A stretch of DNA of 64,000 nucleotides from [Mycobacterium] nativiensis (lineage in GTDB: Bacteria > Actinomycetota > Actinomycetes > Mycobacteriales > Mycobacteriaceae), in the NCBI RefSeq assembly GCF_020172685.1, contig NZ_CP083986.1, forward strand, positions 3,090,333-3,154,332, read 5' to 3'. The notes below the pieces were generated by a model. It made no database searches and had not been told where the DNA came from. It saw nothing but the letters and a program-made list of their open reading frames with translations. Made by a program: the position numbers and the translations under genes. Positions 50,718 through 59,692 of the stretch are shown here, piece by piece; position 1 is the stretch's first letter, and each line of letters begins with the position of its first letter.

Positions 50718-51923
50718 TCAGCGCTCGGCGCGCTGGTAGGCGGTGACCACGGCGGCGCCGCCGAGGCCGATGTTGTGCTGCAGGGCTGCGGTGACACCCG
50801 GCACCTGGCGTTTGTCGGCGTCACCGCGGAGCTGCCAAGTCAGTTCAGAGCACTGCGCCAACCCGGTGGCCCCCAGCGGATGTCCCTTGGAGATCAGGCC
50901 GCCGGACGGGTTGACCACCCAGCGCCCGCCGTAGGTGGTGTCGCCGTCGTCGATCAGCCGGGGCGCGTCGCCCTCGGCGCACAGGCCCAGCGCTTCGTAG
51001 AGCAGCAGCTCGTTGGCCGAGAAGCAGTCGTGCAGCTCGATCACCTGAAAGTCTTCCGGTCCCAGCCCGGACTGCTGGTAGACACGTTGCGCGGCTTGCA
51101 CATTCATGTCGTAGCCGATCAGGTTCTTGGCGGAGCCGTCGAAGGTGGAGCCGAAGTCGGTGGTCATCGCCTGCCCGACGATTTCGACCGCACGACCGGC
51201 CAGGCCGTGCTTGTCGACGAACGCCTCGCTGGCCAGGATCGCCGCCCCGGAGCCGTCCGAGGTCGGTGAGCACTGCAGCTTGGTCAGCGGGTCGTAGATC
51301 ATCCGCGAGCCCAGGATGTCCTCAAGGCTGTATTCGTCTTGGAACTGGGCGTAGGGGTTGTTGACCGAATGCTTGTGGTTCTTGTAGCCGATCTTGGCGA
51401 AATGCTCGGCGGTGGAACCGTGTTGCTTGATGTGTTCGCGGCCGGCGGCGCCGAACATCCACGGCGCCACCGGGAACAGCACCTCAGAGATCTCGGCCAG
51501 TGCGAGCACATGCTTTTCCATCGGCTGGGCGCGGTCGTCGTAGGTGGACCCCAGTGAGCCGGGCTTCATCTTCTCGAAGCCCAGCGCGATGGTGCAGTCG
51601 GCCAGCCCGCCCCGGATCGCCTGAGCGGCGAGATAGAGCGCGGTCGACCCGGTCGAACAGTTGTTGTTGACGTTGACCACCGGGATCCCGGTCAGTCCCA
51701 ATTCGTACAGAGCCCGCTGCCCGGAGGTGGACTCACCGTAGACGTAGCCGACGTAGCCCTGCTCGATCTCCGAGTAGTCGATGCCGGCATCGGCCAGCGC
51801 CTTGGTGCCCGACTCGCGGGCCATGTCGGGGTAGTCCCACGCCGACCCGTCGTCATTGAGCCGCCGACCCGGCTTCTCGAACTTCGTCATGCCGACGCCG
51901 ATCACATACACCTTGTTCGCCAT
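50718..51923 (-). CDS. thiolase / lipid-transfer protein Ltp1-like
   Basis: A 401-residue SCPx-type thiolase; its length equals that of Ltp1 (Rv2790c), which lies between sirR and truB in M. tuberculosis, exactly as here. The nucleophilic Cys is in [11 protein letters not shown] near residue 88, the catalytic HD in [11 protein letters not shown] near 296, and the C-terminal [20 protein letters not shown] near 350 carries the second His. It probably catalyses the thiolytic or aldol cleavage ending beta-oxidation of a branched side chain. ATG 51923 starts [13 protein letters not shown]. It heads the operon; an in-frame ATG at 51959 is less likely. Confidence 0.88.
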   Translation of the reverse strand: MANKVYVIGVGMTKFEKPGRRLNDDGSAWDYPDMARESGTKALADAGIDYSEIEQGYVGYVYGESTSGQRALYELGLTGIPVVNVNNNCSTGSTALYLAAQAIRGGLADCTIALGFEKMKPGSLGSTYDDRAQPMEKHVLALAEISEVLFPVAPWMFGAAGREHIKQHGSTAEHFAKIGYKNHKHSVNNPYAQFQDEYSLEDILGSRMIYDPLTKLQCSPTSDGSGAAILASEAFVDKHGLAGRAVEIVGQAMTTDFGSTFDGSAKNLIGYDMNVQAAQRVYQQSGLGPEDFQVIELHDCFSANELLLYEALGLCAEGDAPRLIDDGDTTYGGRWVVNPSGGLISKGHPLGATGLAQCSELTWQLRGDADKRQVPGVTAALQHNIGLGGAAVVTAYQRAER

Positions 51924-52037
51924 GGTTCCCTTTCGCATCCAACCAGTGGCTAGAAACATACAGACCTGATTGCATCTTTACAAGGGTGTAGAGAGGGGCG
52001 CAGAGCGTGAGGGTGCGGTGCGTTGGCTCCTGCGAAA

Positions 52038-52670
52038 TCAGTCGGCCTGCGGAAGAACGCCGGCTGCCACCTGGCGCAGGTGCACACACGCCCGGTCCCA
52101 GCGCCGCCGGGCGCGCTTGGGATCGTCGTCGATGAAGCTCGACACCAGGATGCCGCGCAGCGCATCCATCGCGGTGTAGACGACGTTGCGGATCTCCTTC
52201 TGCGCGGGATGCCCGGGCATCAGTTGGGCAATCGCTGCGATCAGGGTGCCGTTGACGACGGGTTCGACTCTTTCGATGTGCTGGGCCAGCACCCGATCGG
52301 TTCGGGCGGCGACCCAAAGTTCCACTGTCGCAATAAACATCGGCCCCTGATGGGCTTCCCACAAGAAGTCCAGGGCCGTTGCCACCGGGTCCGGTATCGA
52401 TTGAACCTGGCCGAGTTCGCGGATGGCGGCCTGGGTGCGCTGCTGAGCCAGGTGCTCGATGGCGGCGACGACGAGGTCTTCCTTCGAGCGAAAGTGGTGG
52501 ATCTGCGCGCCCCGGGTCACCCCCGCGATCTCGGCGATGCGCGGCGTGGTGGTACCGGCGTAGCCGTGTGCCACCAGGGATTCCACCGTCGCGTCAAGCA
52601 GTCGGGTGCGCATCGCTGCACTGCGCTCCGCCTGGGTGCGCCGCACAACCCTGCCGTCGACCTCGACCAT
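52038..52670 (-). CDS. TetR-family transcriptional regulator of the beta-oxidation operon
   Basis: The 210-residue protein has the TetR_N HTH TTTPRIAEIAGVTRGAQIHH near 42-61, then FRSKEDLVVAAIEHLAQQRT. It is transcribed in the same direction as, and 114 bp upstream of, the thiolase-headed operon. A 22-bp inverted repeat (52719-52740) lies 49 bp upstream of its start. A near-identical HTH segment is present as a fragment at 57025-57127, about 4.5 kb away. It probably represses itself and the operon and responds to an acyl-CoA intermediate. Confidence 0.86.
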   Translation of the reverse strand: MVEVDGRVVRRTQAERSAAMRTRLLDATVESLVAHGYAGTTTPRIAEIAGVTRGAQIHHFRSKEDLVVAAIEHLAQQRTQAAIRELGQVQSIPDPVATALDFLWEAHQGPMFIATVELWVAARTDRVLAQHIERVEPVVNGTLIAAIAQLMPGHPAQKEIRNVVYTAMDALRGILVSSFIDDDPKRARRRWDRACVHLRQVAAGVLPQAD

Positions 52671-52718
52671 CAGCGTCGACCGCCTTTCATGTCACCGTCG
52701 GAATACCGCGATGGCATC

Positions 52719-52740
52719 TTACCTTCACCAGTGCAGGTAA
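52719..52740. promoter_or_regulatory. inverted-repeat operator of TetR (52038-52670)
   Basis: The half-sites TTACCTTCAC and GTGCAGGTAA match as an inverted repeat in 9 of 10 positions with a 2-nt centre. It lies 49-70 bp upstream of the tetR start, between it and the vapC stop. This is a strong operator candidate for the adjacent TetR. Confidence 0.65.
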
Positions 52741-52748
52741 TTGTGCGT

Positions 52749-53180
52749 CTACAGCTCCAGCGGATGGCGCCAGCGCAGGCGACTGAAACGGGCGAAGCCG
52801 CGGTCGGCGCTCAGCCAGGTCGCATTGTTCTCGACCGCGTAGGCAGCCAGGTATGCGTCGGCGACGTCGTTTCCGCGGGCGTCGATCTCGTCGGCAAGTT
52901 GCCGGAACAGTGCCCAATGCCGTTCCCCGGCACGAAGCCTCATGACACTCGGTGCTGCCAGCAATTCGTCGACCGCCGCGGTTGCATCGCCCAAAGTAGT
53001 CGGCTCCGCAAAGACCCTGCGGTTGGTCATCACCCGCAGGAACCCATTGAGCGCCAGGTCCGGCAGACCGAGCGGTTCGTCATCGTTGGCCAGCCGCTCA
53101 AGTAGTGCCCGGTAGTCGTCGTGTTCGGGTACGTCCACACGGTGCGCGTAGACCAGGACGTTCACGTCAACGCAGCGCAT
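52749..53180 (-). CDS. VapC-type PIN-domain toxin
   Basis: A 143-residue PIN-domain RNase. It starts MRCVDVNVLVYAHRVDVPEH with the first acidic residue D5, followed by ALNGFLRVMTNRRVF, and ends DVADAYLAAYAVENNATWLS and DRGFARFSRL, giving the four acidic residues of the Mg-dependent active site. ATG 53180 is preferred to TTG 53183. It overlaps vapB by 14 bp, the usual antitoxin-toxin order. Such toxins cut specific tRNAs or rRNA. Confidence 0.88.
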   Translation of the reverse strand: MRCVDVNVLVYAHRVDVPEHDDYRALLERLANDDEPLGLPDLALNGFLRVMTNRRVFAEPTTLGDATAAVDELLAAPSVMRLRAGERHWALFRQLADEIDARGNDVADAYLAAYAVENNATWLSADRGFARFSRLRWRHPLEL

Positions 53181-53424
53181 CAATCGATCCGACTTCGTCC
53201 ATCACCTCGGCGACGGCGGCGTTGGAGGACAGGTCGACACCAGGCCGAAGCCCGCCGTGACCACAGGGGGTTACCGCATAGGGGCGAGGAGGTTGCGCGA
53301 CGTCCGGACGAAGACCACGGCGCACAGCATCTTCGAGGACCGCCGCGACGGTCCGGCCAGAGCGAGCCGCCAGCGCCTTCACCTCTCGGTAGAGATCGTC
53401 ATCCATTCGGATCGTGGTGCGCAT
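53167..53424 (-). CDS. VapB-type ribbon-helix-helix antitoxin
   Basis: An 85-residue protein with the N-terminal ribbon-helix-helix MRTTIRMDDDLYREVKALAA, followed by RSGRTVAAVLEDAVRRGL, which forms a DNA-binding dimer. The C-terminal tail (about 50-85) should bind and block VapC, and ends in DEVGSIDALR. Translated first and overlapping vapC by 14 bp, it matches autoregulated VapBC operons. It lies between the TetR and PucR-like genes. Confidence 0.87.
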   Translation of the reverse strand: MRTTIRMDDDLYREVKALAARSGRTVAAVLEDAVRRGLRPDVAQPPRPYAVTPCGHGGLRPGVDLSSNAAVAEVMDEVGSIDALR

Positions 53425-53461
53425 ATCGGCATCTTAGCATCAGCAGCAGGCACAAAGATGC

Positions 53462-54646
53462 CTACCCTGTCGGGGCGGCTCCGAGCGCCAGGGTGAGTTG
53501 CAGCACGGTCGTCGGGTCTTCGAGCTTGTCACCGTAGAGCTCGCGGAGCTGGCCGATGCGGTAGCGGACCGTCTGGGGATGCACGAAGAGCGTGGCGGCG
53601 ACGTCGTCGCGGCGGCCGTGGTGCAGCAGCCATGCGCGCAGCGTCTCGATGAGCTTGTCCTTGGCCGTCGGTCGAAGATCAGCCAGCGGGGCAAGAACTT
53701 TGGCACGCAGGTCATCGAGGGCATCGGGGTCCGCGCGCAACACCAGATCGGTCAGGCAGTCGTCGGTGTCGACGGTCATCTGCGCGGCCAGGTTCAGCTC
53801 GACCGCCCGCATCACGCGGTGCACCGACGATGCGACGTCCATCCACGGCCTCGTCGGGCCGATCACGGCGCAGCGTCCGGCCAGCGATTCGAACAAACGG
53901 GACCGCCCCGGCCCCCCGGCGTCGGGGACCAGCAGGATGGCCACCGCATTGCCGGCGGGGTCGTGGGAGTCATCGGCTGCTCGCAGGGTGCGTGGATCGA
54001 GCATTCCGACGACGCCGCGTTCTTGACTCACCGGCAGCGCAACGGCGGTCAGCGTGTGCGGCGGGGACCAATCGGCGCGTTCGGCCGCCATGATCAGATG
54101 CTCAGCTTCCGCCTTATTGAGCAACTGCGACGCCAGCTGCTCACGGTTGCGTTGGCGGGCCAGCCCGGTGAGGGCCAACTCGTCGGCGTGCCCGGACACA
54201 CTGAACGCCGACAGCTGATCGATGTAGGCGAACACCAACTCAGCGAACAGGGCCAGCGCGTCACCGGCCAGCCCATGGGACACCGCGATGGCGCTCAGAT
54301 CACGCCAGGCGATACGAGCGCCGACACGATAGGCGGCAAGCAGTACATCGGTGGATCGACCGCTGCGGGCTTCACCTCGGCCCAGCGTGTAGGCGCCGTC
54401 CAAAGCGGGGCCGATCGACGAGGCGCCCTGGCCCGGGTGCGGATCGGTGGCCTCCTTGAGGAACCCCTCCAACGCTTGCTGCACCGCTTTCCCGATGGTG
54501 CGGCCCATCCGGCCGCTGAACGCGTCGGCGTAACTGGGCACCTCGGCGACGACGCCGGCGACCGTGCGCTCGGCGACCGATGGCAGCGCCGACCACATCG
54601 CCGACAGCACCGTCTCTGGAAGCCGCAGTTGCTGCGCAGATGTCAT
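53462..54646 (-). CDS. PucR/CdaR-family transcriptional regulator
   Basis: A 394-residue regulator with a C-terminal PucR HTH_30 domain: KLIETLRAWLLHHGRRDDVA, then ATLFVHPQTVRYRIGQLREL near 330-370. The central GGDEF-like region and N-terminal helices are typical of CdaR/PucR proteins. It diverges from the reductase/desaturase pair with 86 bp between. That spacer holds a perfect 7-bp inverted repeat (54645-54668) overlapping its own start codon. It is therefore the likely regulator of both directions. Confidence 0.84.
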   Translation of the reverse strand: MTSAQQLRLPETVLSAMWSALPSVAERTVAGVVAEVPSYADAFSGRMGRTIGKAVQQALEGFLKEATDPHPGQGASSIGPALDGAYTLGRGEARSGRSTDVLLAAYRVGARIAWRDLSAIAVSHGLAGDALALFAELVFAYIDQLSAFSVSGHADELALTGLARQRNREQLASQLLNKAEAEHLIMAAERADWSPPHTLTAVALPVSQERGVVGMLDPRTLRAADDSHDPAGNAVAILLVPDAGGPGRSRLFESLAGRCAVIGPTRPWMDVASSVHRVMRAVELNLAAQMTVDTDDCLTDLVLRADPDALDDLRAKVLAPLADLRPTAKDKLIETLRAWLLHHGRRDDVAATLFVHPQTVRYRIGQLRELYGDKLEDPTTVLQLTLALGAAPTG

Positions 54647-54668
54647 TTGTTATTCATTGCGAACAAAT
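54645..54668. promoter_or_regulatory. inverted repeat in PucR/desaturase divergent promoter
   Basis: ATTTGTT at 54645-54651 and AACAAAT at 54662-54668 are perfect complements separated by 10 nt. A 10-bp palindrome, CTTGGCCAAG, follows at 54690-54699. The first overlaps the PucR start codon. Either could be its operator. Confidence 0.55.
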
Positions 54669-54732
54669 CCTGCCCTGACTTTCACAATCCTTGGCCAAGA
54701 TTTTACCTCATCAGGTGCCACACCATGGGGAC

Positions 54733-55821
54733 ATGACCATCACGACCCCAGCACGGACGACCGCCGGCGGCGCCCGCCGCCGGCTGCGCAGGCTCGCCGA
54801 GCGCCTCACCACACCGTTGGTCCCGGAAGACTTCCTCGACCTGGTGCGCCCGCTGCACAGCAGCACCGATCTGCGTGGCCGCATCGTGGCGATCGCGCCC
54901 GAGACACCCGACGCCGTCACGGTGCGCATCCGCCCCGGGCGGGGCTGGAGCACTCCGCTGCCCGGCCAATACGTGCGGATCGGCATCGACGTCGACGGGG
55001 TACGGCGGTGGCGGACCTATTCGGCGAGCACCCCCGCGGATGCCGACGGTTGCTTCACCATCACCGCCAAGTGCGTCCCGGACGGCATCGTCTCCACCCA
55101 CCTGGTCCGGGCAGCGCGGGCCGGAACCGTGGTGCAGCTCGACCAGCCCGCCGGCGACTTCATCCTGCCGACCCCGCCGCCGGCCAAGGTGCTGTTCGTC
55201 ACCGCCGGCAGCGGCATCACCCCGGTGATGGGCATGCTGCGTGCATCCCTGCCCGAACTGGCCGATGTCGTGCTGGTGCACTGCGCTCCCACCGCCGAGG
55301 ACGCCATCTTCGGAGGCGAGCTTCGCGCCCTGGCCGCGGCTGGTCACCTTCGGCTCGTGGAGATCCACACCCGATCCCAGGGCAGGCTCACGCCTGGCGA
55401 CCTGGCCGCCCTGGTGCCCGACCTCGCCGAACGGCACACTTGGGCGTGCGGCCCGGGGGCACTGCTCGACGCTCTCGAAACGCGCTACGACGCTGCCGGC
55501 ATCAGCGACCGGCTGCACACCGAACGATTCCAGGCCGCCGTGATCGCCACCGGGATCGGCGGCGCCGTCACCTTCAGCCGTTCCGACACCACCGTGGACG
55601 CCGACGGCGCCACCAGCCTGCTCGACGCCGGCGAGAACGCCGGCGTGCTAATGCCGTCGGGCTGCCGGATGGGCGTCTGCTTCGGCTGCGTGGTCCCGCT
55701 GCGCCAGGGCGCGGTGCGGGACCTGCGTAACGGTGACCTCACCTGCGCGGTTCCCGGCGACGGCGTAATCGTGCAGACCTGCGTTTCCGCGGCCGCCGGA
55801 ACCTGCGAACTCGACGTCTGA
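54733..55821 (+). CDS. ferredoxin reductase for fatty acid desaturase (Rv3230c-like)
   Basis: A 362-residue fusion of FAD/NAD(P) reductase and C-terminal [2Fe-2S] ferredoxin domain. RTYSAST binds FAD near 97, and TAGSGITPVMGMLR near 157 binds NAD(P). The cluster ligands are C-x4-C-x2-C (GCRMGVCFGC) with a fourth Cys about 30 residues on. It precedes the desaturase by 22 bp, as Rv3230c precedes desA3, and donates electrons to it. ATG 54733 is used rather than ATG 54691, which starts 44 bp after the PucR gene but adds only a non-conserved extension. Confidence 0.9.
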   Translation: MTITTPARTTAGGARRRLRRLAERLTTPLVPEDFLDLVRPLHSSTDLRGRIVAIAPETPDAVTVRIRPGRGWSTPLPGQYVRIGIDVDGVRRWRTYSASTPADADGCFTITAKCVPDGIVSTHLVRAARAGTVVQLDQPAGDFILPTPPPAKVLFVTAGSGITPVMGMLRASLPELADVVLVHCAPTAEDAIFGGELRALAAAGHLRLVEIHTRSQGRLTPGDLAALVPDLAERHTWACGPGALLDALETRYDAAGISDRLHTERFQAAVIATGIGGAVTFSRSDTTVDADGATSLLDAGENAGVLMPSGCRMGVCFGCVVPLRQGAVRDLRNGDLTCAVPGDGVIVQTCVSAAAGTCELDV

Positions 55822-55843
55822 CCAACCCTAGGAGACCTGCGAC

Positions 55844-56986
55844 ATGACCGCACTGCAGAAAAAGGCGACCAGCCCGATCGCCCACCTCAGCGAGGAGGAC
55901 ATCGAAAACCTCGGACGCGAACTCGACGCCATCCGCGACGGCGTCCTGGCCGACCGCGGGGAACGCGACGCCGCCTACATCCGCAGGGTCATCACCACCC
56001 AACGCGGCCTGGAAGCCGCCAGCCGCCTGGTACTACTGGCGTCGCTGTTCCCGCCCGCCTGGCTGCTCGGCACCACCGGCCTGGCTGTGGCGAAAATCCT
56101 GGAGAACATGGAGATCGGGCACAACGTGATGCACGGCCAGTGGGACTGGATGCGCGACAAGAAGATTCACTCCACCACTTGGGAGTGGGACAACGCCTCC
56201 CCTGCCGACGGCTGGAAGCACTCCCACAACGAGTTGCACCACACCTACACCAACGTGCTCGGCAAAGACGGCGACCTCGGCTACGGCATCATGCGCGTCG
56301 ACGAAGACCAGCCCTGGCACCCGTTCCATCTCGGCCAGCCGCTGTGGAACTTTGTCAACGCCTGCTTCTTTCAGTACGGCATCGCCGCCTACGATCTGCA
56401 GCTCGGCAAGAACCTGCGCAAAGACCGTCGCAGCGACCCGAAGTTCCGCGCCCGGGTCGGCGCCACGCTGCGTAAGATCGGCCGCCAGGCCAGCCGCGAC
56501 TACCTGATTCACCCGCTGCTGTCAGGCATTTCGGCGCCGACAACGCTCACCGCCAACCTCACCGCGAATCTTGTCCGCAACCTGTGGACGCACTCGGTGA
56601 TCATGTGCGGGCACTTCCCGGAAGGCGTGGAGACCTTCGAGTATCACTCCATCGACGGCGAGACTCGCGGCCAGTGGTACCTGCGGCAGATGCTCGGCTC
56701 GGCAAACATCAGTGGCGGCAACCTGATCCATCTGATGAGCGGCAACCTGTCCTTCCAGATCGAGCACCATCTGTTCCCCGACCTGCCGAGTAACCGCTAC
56801 CAGGAGATCGCCCCCAAGGTCGCCGAACTGTTCGAGCGCTACGGCTTGACCTACACCGCCGGCCCGCTGCACCGCCAAGTCGCCTCGGCATGGCGCAAGG
56901 TCATCCGGTTGTCACTGCCCAACGACCTGCTGCGGTCCGGCAACGACCAGTCTGACGCCTCGGAAGTCGTAGCCACGGTGGCGTAG
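55844..56986 (+). CDS. acyl-CoA fatty acid desaturase (DesA3-like)
   Basis: A 380-residue integral membrane desaturase. The three histidine boxes are GHNVMHGQ (H-x3-4-H) near 88, HSHNELHHTYTN near 125, and the third, NLSFQIEHHLFPDLPSNRY, near 305, together holding the diiron site. DesA3 is the stearoyl-CoA delta-9 desaturase making oleic acid and the isoxyl/thiocarlide target in tuberculosis. Hydrophobic segments at 52-75 and about 225-250 support membrane insertion. It works with the adjacent ferredoxin reductase, and PucR likely controls both. Confidence 0.92.
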   Translation: MTALQKKATSPIAHLSEEDIENLGRELDAIRDGVLADRGERDAAYIRRVITTQRGLEAASRLVLLASLFPPAWLLGTTGLAVAKILENMEIGHNVMHGQWDWMRDKKIHSTTWEWDNASPADGWKHSHNELHHTYTNVLGKDGDLGYGIMRVDEDQPWHPFHLGQPLWNFVNACFFQYGIAAYDLQLGKNLRKDRRSDPKFRARVGATLRKIGRQASRDYLIHPLLSGISAPTTLTANLTANLVRNLWTHSVIMCGHFPEGVETFEYHSIDGETRGQWYLRQMLGSANISGGNLIHLMSGNLSFQIEHHLFPDLPSNRYQEIAPKVAELFERYGLTYTAGPLHRQVASAWRKVIRLSLPNDLLRSGNDQSDASEVVATVA

Positions 56987-57005
56987 GACGCCTTCCGGCG
57001 CCTGA

Positions 57006-57131
57006 TCACAGCGTCGCGGGCCGGACGACGACCAGATCTTCCTTGGACTTGAAGTGGAGGGTCTGCGCGCCCCGGGTCACCCCGGCGATCTCGGCGATGC
57101 GCGGCGTGGTGGTGCCGGCGTAGCCGTAGGA
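57006..57131 (-). pseudogene. TetR helix-turn-helix fragment with duplicated truB tail
   Basis: The leftward frame encodes a TetR_N motif, YGYAGTTTPRIAEIAGVTRG then AQTLHFKSKEDL, ending VVVRPATL and stop. It is a 5'-end fragment: about 101 bp align with the intact TetR at 52465-52567 at roughly 89 percent identity. Its last 25 bp (57010-57034) match the 3' end of truB (58138-58162) in 22 of 25, and VVVRPATL parallels truB's VVVIRPATL. No complete regulator is encoded, so it is a rearranged remnant. Confidence 0.7.
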
Positions 57132-57147
57132 CGACCGAGACCTCCGC

Positions 57148-58125
57148 TCACCAGAGCATGCGCACCTGCTCGGCCCAGCCGAGCAGACCGTCGACGGTGA
57201 CAATCGAGCCGTCGTCGGTACGGATCCGGCCGTCGTAGTGCCCGAAACACTGATGGGTTCCGGGCAGCGGCGAGCGGTGGTGGAACGGGGTGAACCTCAG
57301 CTCGACCTGATCGGAGTCGGGCGTGCGGATCGTCCACGGCCCAGCGTATTGCGGGTAGTGCCAGTCCAGTTCGGCACCGACCTTGGTCAGTCGGCCGTCC
57401 ACACAGAGCGCGTTCTCGGTGCTGGCCGTGCCGGCCGTCCACTTGCCGCCCAACTGCAGACCAACCGTACGTCCATCGGTGTGTCCGGAGGCCGCACCCC
57501 AGTTCCACACGATGTTCGCCGGCCAGCGGCCACGCCCGTGGTCGAGCACACCCCAGCCGCCGGCGAAGTCGTAGCTGCGCTCGCCCACCCGCACGGTGCC
57601 CGACGCCGGACGCGCGGTGTGCTTGGCGGTGTACTGGAATCTGCGCTCGCTCCACGGCACCACCACAGCCAGCGTCTCGTGGCCGGGCGGCAGGGCGACA
57701 AACAGATCACCGGTCATCGGCCCGGCAGAGGTCTTGCAGGAGAACCGGATCCGGGTTCCGTCGGGGTCGGTGGACAAATCGATCTTCACCAAGCCGCGGG
57801 CGCTGGCCGTACCCTCACCGAGGCTGGACGGCAGGGTTATCCCCCAGCCTCCGGGGTGCAGACAGCTGCGGGTCACCTCACGCCCGGAATAGTCCAGCAG
57901 GAAGACGTTGCTCACGCCGAGGTAATCGAGGTCGGCGACGGTCACGGCGATCAGGTGCGTCGGGGTTGTCACGCACCAGTACTCCCACCGCTTGGTGCGG
58001 CCCCAGCCGCGCAGATTGCACCGGTGCAGCGGGGTTCGGGTCCAGCCCACCGAGTCCGGGTTCAGCGACCCGGAAGCGGTGCACAGCTCGACGGTCTCGG
58101 TGATCTCACGCTCGTGGGTGACCAT
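57148..58125 (-). CDS. DUF2804 domain-containing protein
   Basis: A 325-residue protein with the features of the DUF2804 family: GWTRTPLHRCNLRGWGRTKR at about 27-46, RKW/WEYWCV, and the C-terminal EVELRFTPFHHR-like QVELRFTPFHHRSPLPGTHQ, then GHYDGRIRTDDGSIVTVDGL. The family has a beta-rich fold and no known biochemical role; it is often found in Actinobacteria. No signal peptide or membrane segment. It lies 8 bp from truB and 17 bp from the TetR remnant. Confidence 0.8.
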   Translation of the reverse strand: MVTHEREITETVELCTASGSLNPDSVGWTRTPLHRCNLRGWGRTKRWEYWCVTTPTHLIAVTVADLDYLGVSNVFLLDYSGREVTRSCLHPGGWGITLPSSLGEGTASARGLVKIDLSTDPDGTRIRFSCKTSAGPMTGDLFVALPPGHETLAVVVPWSERRFQYTAKHTARPASGTVRVGERSYDFAGGWGVLDHGRGRWPANIVWNWGAASGHTDGRTVGLQLGGKWTAGTASTENALCVDGRLTKVGAELDWHYPQYAGPWTIRTPDSDQVELRFTPFHHRSPLPGTHQCFGHYDGRIRTDDGSIVTVDGLLGWAEQVRMLW

Positions 58126-58133
58126 CGGCCGGA

Positions 58134-59024
58134 CTATAGCGTCGCCGGCCGGATCACGACCACGGATTTGGTCCGGCGGCCGGAGTCTTCCAGCAGCGCG
58201 ATCACCCGGCCGTCGGCGTCCGCGGCCGCGTAGGTGCCGTCGATACCCGCCGGCGTCAGCGGCCGGCCGTGGCTGACGTCGATCGCCTCTTCGGCAGTCA
58301 GGTCTCGGCGCGGAAAGGTCTGCAGGCAGGCTTCATCCAGGCTGTAGCTCAGCCGCGGGCTCTCCCCCAGTTCGTCGAGCGTGCGGGCCTGATCCAGGCC
58401 GAAGCTGCCGGCCCGGGTGCGCCGCAGGGCGGTCAGATGTCCACCGACCCCCAACTCGTCGCCGAGGTCACGGGCCAGTGCCCGGATGTAGGTGCCGGCC
58501 GAGCAGTCCACCTCGACGTCCAGATCGACGAATTCACCCGTGCGGTGGGCGTTCAGCAACTCGAAGCGCTCGATGCGCACCGGGCGGGCGGGCAGTTCGA
58601 CCGCACGACCCTCACGGGCCAGCTGGTAGGAACGCTTGCCCGCGACCTTGATCGCACTGACCGCGGAGGGCACCTGTGCGATGTCACCGCGCAGCCCGGC
58701 GATCGCGGCGTGGATCTGGGAATCGGTCAGATGCACAGCGGAAATCGTCTGCAGCACCTCACCTTCGGCGTCCTCGGTGGAGGTGGTCTGCCCCAGCCGG
58801 ATGGTGGCGGCATAGGACTTCACCGACGTGGTCAGCAGACCCAGGATCTTGGTGGCGCGTTCGATTCCGATCACCAGCACCCCGGTGGCCATCGGATCCA
58901 GGGTCCCGGCATGGCCCACCTTGCGGGTGCCGAAGAATCTGCGGCACCGCGACACCACGTCGTGGCTGGTGATTCCGGCGGGCTTGTCGACGATCACCAG
59001 GCCGGCCTGCACCGGCGCGCTCAC
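58134..59024 (-). CDS. truB: tRNA pseudouridine(55) synthase
   Basis: A 296-residue TruB that isomerises U55 of the tRNA T-loop. The catalytic Asp is in [13 protein letters not shown] near residue 39 after [31 protein letters not shown] near 182 is the conserved RNA-contact segment. GTG 59024 overlaps the pptT stop by 4 bp (GTGA). Length matches Rv2793c. Its last bases are duplicated in the TetR remnant. Confidence 0.95.
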   Translation of the reverse strand: MSAPVQAGLVIVDKPAGITSHDVVSRCRRFFGTRKVGHAGTLDPMATGVLVIGIERATKILGLLTTSVKSYAATIRLGQTTSTEDAEGEVLQTISAVHLTDSQIHAAIAGLRGDIAQVPSAVSAIKVAGKRSYQLAREGRAVELPARPVRIERFELLNAHRTGEFVDLDVEVDCSAGTYIRALARDLGDELGVGGHLTALRRTRAGSFGLDQARTLDELGESPRLSYSLDEACLQTFPRRDLTAEEAIDVSHGRPLTPAGIDGTYAAADADGRVIALLEDSGRRTKSVVVIRPATL

Positions 59025-59692
59025 AGCACGATCGCCGTCAGCACGAGCCCGTCGGTCACCGACCATCGCCCGCGCAGCTCGCTCAGCGGCGGCCCGGACC
59101 GTGTCGCGGGGTCGATCAGGATGCGGGAGACGAATGCCCCGGATGCTTCGTCACTCAGCGTGAAAGTGATGTGAGCGTCCTCGAAACCCAGCCACCGCCT
59201 GGTCAGCGGAAACCAGGCCTTGTAGGTGGCTTCCTTGGCGCAGAACAGGATCCGATCCCAATGCCGGCCGTCGGGCAGCGCGGCCAGTTCGGCGCGTTCG
59301 ACCGGCAGACTGACCGCGTTCAGCACTCCGTCGGGCAGTACGTCGTGCGGCTCGGCGTCGATACCCACCGACCGAACCTCGCCGCTGCGACCCACCACCG
59401 CGCCGCGAAAACCCGCACAGTGGGTCAGGCTGCCGACCACGCCGTCCGGCCAACACGGTTCGCCCTTCTCCCCCTTGAGGATCGGCACCGCCGGCTGGCC
59501 GAGTTCCTCCAGGGCCAGCCGAGCGCAGTAACGCACCGTGACGAACTCGTTGCGGCGCTTGGCGACCGAACGGGCGACCAGCGGCTCCTCCTCGGGCAGC
59601 GGGGCCAGGCCGGGCGGGTCGTCATAGCGCTCGGCCCACGCCAGCGAATGCCCCGGCGCCGCATCCAGCACCGAGTCCAGCAGCTTGCTCAT
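59021..59692 (-). CDS. pptT: 4'-phosphopantetheinyl transferase PptT
   Basis: A 223-residue Sfp-type enzyme that activates acyl and peptidyl carrier proteins of mycolate, polyketide and siderophore synthases. The Mg-binding motifs are VGIDAEP near 111 and [12 protein letters not shown] near 155, spaced as in PptT (Rv2794c). N-terminal [15 protein letters not shown] and the [12 protein letters not shown] segment also match. ATG 59692 overlaps the phosphoesterase gene by 4 bp. It is an essential gene in tuberculosis. Confidence 0.96.
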   Translation of the reverse strand: MSKLLDSVLDAAPGHSLAWAERYDDPPGLAPLPEEEPLVARSVAKRRNEFVTVRYCARLALEELGQPAVPILKGEKGEPCWPDGVVGSLTHCAGFRGAVVGRSGEVRSVGIDAEPHDVLPDGVLNAVSLPVERAELAALPDGRHWDRILFCAKEATYKAWFPLTRRWLGFEDAHITFTLSDEASGAFVSRILIDPATRSGPPLSELRGRWSVTDGLVLTAIVL

